Position numbers and translations under genes: made by a program
Shown here: in pieces, positions 34,801 through 37,375 of the stretch
Layout: every line of letters starts with the position of its first letter
Numbering within the stretch: the stretch's first letter is position 1
Assembly: GCF_900108085.1 (NCBI RefSeq)
Contig: NZ_FNVR01000006.1
Location: 141,652-179,026, forward strand
Length of the DNA stretch: 37,375 bases
Direction of reading: 5' to 3'
Source: Algoriphagus boritolerans DSM 17298 = JCM 18970
GTDB taxonomy: Bacteria > Bacteroidota > Bacteroidia > Cytophagales > Cyclobacteriaceae
The notes under the pieces: generated by a model
What the model saw: the letters and a program-made list of their open reading frames with translations, nothing else
Database searches by the model: none
Told to the model about the DNA's origin: nothing

Positions 34801-35091
34801 CAAGCCTCCGGAGATTGGAATCAGATAGACCTCTGTCGGACCCTCGTAAGTGGCGGCATAGGCTACCCATTTCCCATCCGGGGAGATTTTGGGCGAGCTC
34901 TCTTCACCGGCATGCGTGGTCAGCCGAGTGGCTTCGCCTCCGCCAAGGGACGTCTTCCATAGGTCGCCTTCCGCTACAAAGACGACGGTATTTCCATGGA
35001 CATCCGGGTGCATAAAATAGCCGGGAGTAGTTTGGCTGATTCCAAATAGGGGCAAAATCAGCACAAGGCTGACCGCTAGGCATATTTTCAT
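31825..35091 (-). CDS. tricorn-like protease (S41 family)
   Basis: A large exported protease of 1088 residues from the ATG at 35091, which gives a good signal peptide (MKICLAVSLVLILPLFGISQ); an in-frame upstream ATG at 35121 would add 10 residues. The first half holds two beta-propellers with PD40 repeats (SSPKISPDGKWVAYAA, MAWSPDSKWLAYGQ, NPQWSPDGKWIYFLSD). A tricorn C1 region (HTSVGGGD, likely catalytic His) is followed by a PDZ domain (EGDVITHIDGVSVMDAPDLL) and the S41 core with DVRQNRGGNID and the nucleophile Ser968 in ELTASDGEAFAEG. That position agrees well with Ser965 of Thermoplasma Tricorn. Periplasmic peptide degradation is the likely role. Confidence 0.93.
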   Translation of the reverse strand: MKICLAVSLVLILPLFGISQTTPGYFMHPDVHGNTVVFVAEGDLWKTSLGGGEATRLTTHAGEESSPKISPDGKWVAYAATYEGPTEVYLIPISGGLPRRLTYEPAPSVPTDWKSATEVAYVTNQYSTLPRLNTVVINIENGNKSIIPLEMAAEGSFNASGDTYYFVRPTFHNNVTKRYEGGTARQLWKYTSGQAEAVKLTQDYKGEDHHPIHHNGRVYFLSSRDGIQNVWSMNENGLDLKQHTKQPSYDVRELAVQGTNLVYRSGADLYVHDLASAQEKKLAVSLTSDFEQMREYWIDNPANYISTSSISNDGEKVALTARGRVFVFPANQGRSLRLSQKDGVRYRDAVFSPDGKDILTFSDESGEFEIHQYSGLGLDQGKKLTSDGTTLRFGLLPSPDGKKLAYYDLDNMLWIQDLSTGKKTKATATDEDISGAMAWSPDSKWLAYGQAASNTFMQLFIFNAETGKRISLTSDRTNSMNPQWSPDGKWIYFLSDRNFESKIGSPWGTRQPEPFWEKQIKIYQVGLKNGLVSPFQPKNELKPAEEKKSEGSVVVTIEEEGLMERVREVPIPAGNYKNLVVTDKALYYHRVGPGMGIYYGGGAPNDDNPALMMTPIDEKVEQKVFADKVNSFVTSLNNKYALLRSGSNHYLVELGTSPVSDLSKNQLSLNGWKFSVDPREDWKQIYTDAWRMERDYFYDRNMHGVDWDAMHEKYLPLVDRVTTRRELSDVMGELIGELSVLHTSVGGGDLRSGEDQIQFGMLGARFSKNEKQKGYTIDHIFLSDPDYPDEMSPLSHPDLNISEGDVITHIDGVSVMDAPDLLYLLREKANKQTRIKVLSATGGDKGDRIIVPMTSQEESNLRYNEWEYTRRLMAEEKSDGDIGYVHLRAMTAPDIGQWYRDFYPQFKKSGLIIDVRQNRGGNIDSFILEKLMREVFFYWKGRTGEPYWNMPYAFRGHLVLLVDELTASDGEAFAEGFRRLDMGQAIGARTWGGEVWLSGVNTLTDNGVARAPMNGVYGEEGEWLIEGVGFIPDIEVINLPKATFEGKDAQLDAAIEHLKELIKADPRAVPQAPAYPDKSFKNGKTPNP

Positions 35092-35121
35092 AATCAGAAG
35101 GGGATAGGGGTCAAAATGCAA

Positions 35122-35392
35122 CAGGCGGAAGTTAGGAAAAATTGAAAGTCAATTGGACTGAATTTATTTTTTTGGCCCGAGGCAGAATTTTATTGGCTAA
35201 TTAAATTATTTACAATATTTTCGATAGGCTTAATTTTATTTCTTCTTCAATCTGGTTTACGATTTTTGCAGATTAAACCATTTAAATCCCTGTGCATTTC
35301 GAAAAACAAGACATTTATTACCCATTCTAAAATTTAGTTCATGCAAAACTGTCACCTGAATTAAGTCGAATTACCCCTTACCGATCAAAATA
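35122..35392. other. divergent promoter region
   Basis: AT-rich sequence between the protease (leftward) and the propeller sensor (rightward). It should hold promoters for both. I could not find a convincing -33/-7 pair, nor any copy of the six-copy element. Confidence 0.4.
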
Positions 35393-37375
35393 ATGGCCCC
35401 TTTTATTCGTAGACTATCAAGAATTTATTCATTCATTTTAGCAACCTGTTTTTGGATAGGATCATCTCACTGCTCGCATGCCCAGTCCATCTACGAGCAG
35501 ATCGGCAGGCTGCCCGTCACTACCTACACTGCGGAGGAGTATGATGGGGCTCCGGTTGTACTTTCTGCCATCCAGAGTGAGGAGGGACTGATGTATTTTG
35601 GGACATCAGAGGGGATCCATGAATATGATGGAGTATCATGGCGCGCACTTTTTGATCGAGTGAACTTTAGGTTGATCCGAGGTTTTGCCAAAGATCCTTC
35701 CGGCCGGATATTTTATGCGGGGACAGATTTTGGTTATTTGGAAACAGACACGAAGGGAGAAACCAAGGCAGTCTCCCTGCTTCATCTGATTCCGGAAGAA
35801 ATCATATCAGGAATAGAGATCTTTCCAATCAATTTCTTGGATAAGTATTTGTTCCTAGTGAGTAGGGAGAACCTTATAAGACTGGAACTTGCGGAAGATT
35901 TTTCTCTGAAATCCCTCAAGACCTGGCCGGCGGAGACAACATTTAGTTATGCCTTTGTACAGGGAGATGATTTTTTTATCCACCAAAATGAACGGGGTTT
36001 GTTCCAATTAATTGAGGAGGAAATCAAGCTTGTTCCTGGAACAGAAATTTTGGGAAAGGACCGTTTCAGGATTATGCTTCCTTACCCAAGTGAAGGTGGG
36101 AAGACTTTTTTATTTGGAGGTTTTTCTACAGGATTCTACCTATTTGATGGGACTTCCGTTAGTAAGTTTGCAACTGAGGTGGATCAACTCATTAAAGAAG
36201 GTGCAGGGCAGCTAGTCCATGCGCTTCCCTATCAGGGCAATTACATTCTATCTTTTTTTGGAGCAGGAATTGTCATCCTGAGTTCCAAAGGTGAACTATT
36301 GAACAGGATTGGAACAGAACAAGGGCTGCCCACTGATGTTGTGAGGAATGTTTACCTGGACCGAGGTCAGGGACTTTGGGCTACGACTGAGGATGGAATA
36401 GCAAGGATATCCATTGGTTCTCCGATCCAAACCTTTGGAAAAGACCTGGGAATCACTTCTTTTGTTAGGTCTATTCAAAAGCAAGGTAAAGACTTCTACT
36501 TAGGGACCACAAACAATCTGGTAAAGTTTGATCAAAAAATCAATGCCTTCAAATCGGTCCCGGGATATAATACCTTTGGAAGCGGGTTTTTAAATTTTGA
36601 TGGACAAGATTTAATAGTAGCAAATGGTCCATCATTGGAGGTCATTACCGCAGGTAAAACCATCAAGTTGGATTTTCCCAAGGATGGGAGCGTTTCAAGT
36701 AGAACATTAATTCCAAAAAATAACCCCAACATCCTTTTGGTAGGAACCAGCACTGGCCTTCTGGTCTATGAAAGGGGGCTGTCCAAAGAATTTCCTTGGG
36801 AATTAAAAGGAAAAGCTCCTGAAATTGGGCCCACACAATTTTTATTTGAAGGAAAAGATGGGAGGATATTTACTGCTGGAGCAGAAAAAATAAATGCATT
36901 AAGAATAGAGGAAAACAAACTGGAATCTAAAGGAGCGCTACCTATCAAATCCAAGGCATTTGAAGTGTCTACTTCGTCTACCTTCTCCCTAATCGACGGG
37001 GAGTTTTATGTTAGATCCTCCGAGGGCTTCCAGAAATTTTCGGAAAAAGAGCAGGATTTTTTGCCCACTGATGACTTTGAAGCCGTAGAGGCAGAAATAA
37101 GGGACTTTAACCAAGCCAATACCGGAATCATCTGGGCCGAATCCAAAGCAGGAAAAAAATTTGTATTGAAGCGGAATGAAGCGGGAAAATTTGTAAAAGA
37201 TGATACGCCAAATTCAATTGCTCCTTATTTGACTTGGTATGATTTTATAGATGAAGACAGCATCCTGTGGTTTGGATCACAGAAAGGATTGGTTCGTTAC
37301 GATCCCAAAAAGGACAATCAGAGCGACAAAGAATTTTTCACCCTGATCCGAAGAATCGAAACCAAGACCGATACG
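35393..37375 (+). CDS. propeller-type sensor protein, cut by window end
   Basis: An open frame runs from the ATG at 35393 to the last base, 661 codons without a stop. It begins with an N-terminal membrane or signal segment (LSRIYSFILATCFWIGSSHC). Repeats of Reg_prop type follow, e.g. SEEGLMYFGTSEGIHEYDGV, RIGTEQGLPTDVVRNVYLD with GQGLWATTEDGIARI, and FIDEDSILWFGSQKGLVRYD. Such ligand-binding propellers usually precede a Y_Y_Y domain and a membrane-linked histidine kinase or LuxR/LytTR output. The missing C-terminus decides which, so the output is unknown. Its ATG is 302 bases from the divergent protease start. Confidence 0.85.
   Translation, partial: MAPFIRRLSRIYSFILATCFWIGSSHCSHAQSIYEQIGRLPVTTYTAEEYDGAPVVLSAIQSEEGLMYFGTSEGIHEYDGVSWRALFDRVNFRLIRGFAKDPSGRIFYAGTDFGYLETDTKGETKAVSLLHLIPEEIISGIEIFPINFLDKYLFLVSRENLIRLELAEDFSLKSLKTWPAETTFSYAFVQGDDFFIHQNERGLFQLIEEEIKLVPGTEILGKDRFRIMLPYPSEGGKTFLFGGFSTGFYLFDGTSVSKFATEVDQLIKEGAGQLVHALPYQGNYILSFFGAGIVILSSKGELLNRIGTEQGLPTDVVRNVYLDRGQGLWATTEDGIARISIGSPIQTFGKDLGITSFVRSIQKQGKDFYLGTTNNLVKFDQKINAFKSVPGYNTFGSGFLNFDGQDLIVANGPSLEVITAGKTIKLDFPKDGSVSSRTLIPKNNPNILLVGTSTGLLVYERGLSKEFPWELKGKAPEIGPTQFLFEGKDGRIFTAGAEKINALRIEENKLESKGALPIKSKAFEVSTSSTFSLIDGEFYVRSSEGFQKFSEKEQDFLPTDDFEAVEAEIRDFNQANTGIIWAESKAGKKFVLKRNEAGKFVKDDTPNSIAPYLTWYDFIDEDSILWFGSQKGLVRYDPKKDNQSDKEFFTLIRRIETKTDT

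Noticed and set aside
33976..34962. 328-codon plus-strand ORF inside the protease gene
   Set aside because: Antisense to a well-supported tricorn-like protein; composition is that of a shadow frame.
1..37375. CRISPR array, tRNA, rRNA, transposase, integrase, toxin-antitoxin or restriction genes
   Set aside because: None was recognised on either strand; repeats present are palindromic units or the six-copy element, not spacer arrays.

Overview
The window looks like a chromosomal stretch from a Bacteroidota bacterium, most likely order Cytophagales near Cyclobacteriaceae/Algoriphagus. The lineage call is inferred from gene content and repeats, not from a marker gene. Supporting signs are a TonB-dependent receptor with a carboxypeptidase-regulatory N-domain, LytS/LytTR two-component pairs, many Bacteroidota-type lipoproteins, a tricorn-like protease, a family of DUF6090-type membrane proteins, starts without clear Shine-Dalgarno sequences, and short palindromic intergenic repeats of the kind common in that group. 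No rRNA, tRNA, CRISPR array, transposase, integrase or phage gene was seen.

Layout. 1-325: a pair of ~86-bp direct repeats and a small hairpin. 326-5128: TonB receptor, small secreted helical protein, then a LytS-type kinase and LytTR regulator with overlapping start and stop. 5202-9243: DUF4349 lipoprotein, secreted amidase, lipoprotein sulfatase. 9244-10125: a long gene-poor gap. 10126-13643: two NAD(P)-dependent oxidoreductases, a Tat-exported DinB-fold protein, a lipoprotein esterase and the N-terminal stub of a DmpA-like peptidase. 13785-16241: secreted propeller plus CehA/McbA-type metallohydrolase. 16241-23703: a ~7.3-kb accessory block bounded by two same-orientation copies of a ~170-bp palindromic repeat. 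It holds six DUF6090 copies (three intact, one with two in-frame stops, one frameshifted, one fragment), an amino-acid permease, a DUF4440-like protein and an amidohydrolase. 23775-28131: DUF418 and DUF2306 membrane proteins plus three small secreted NTF2-fold proteins. 28250-30927 (minus): a TPR sensor kinase with its LytTR regulator. 31183-35091: a further NTF2-fold lipoprotein converging on a tricorn-like protease. 35393-37375: a propeller sensor protein cut by the window end.

The most striking unexplained signal is a ~50-bp element present six times (9777, 17277, 23775, 25345, 26218, 30980), always on the plus strand, always in an intergenic gap upstream of a plus-strand gene, and aligning without any gap. 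It ends in an invariant TTCGTCC, with a degenerate related half-site exactly 21 bp earlier. That is the spacing of LytTR response-regulator sites, and the core resembles the published AlgR core. Two LytTR regulators are encoded here, and one element copy lies in the divergent promoter region of one of them. I propose a small LytTR-controlled regulon of cell-envelope and secreted NTF2-fold proteins. A structured 5' RNA or an ECF-type promoter remain alternatives. The DUF6090 array is the second notable feature.
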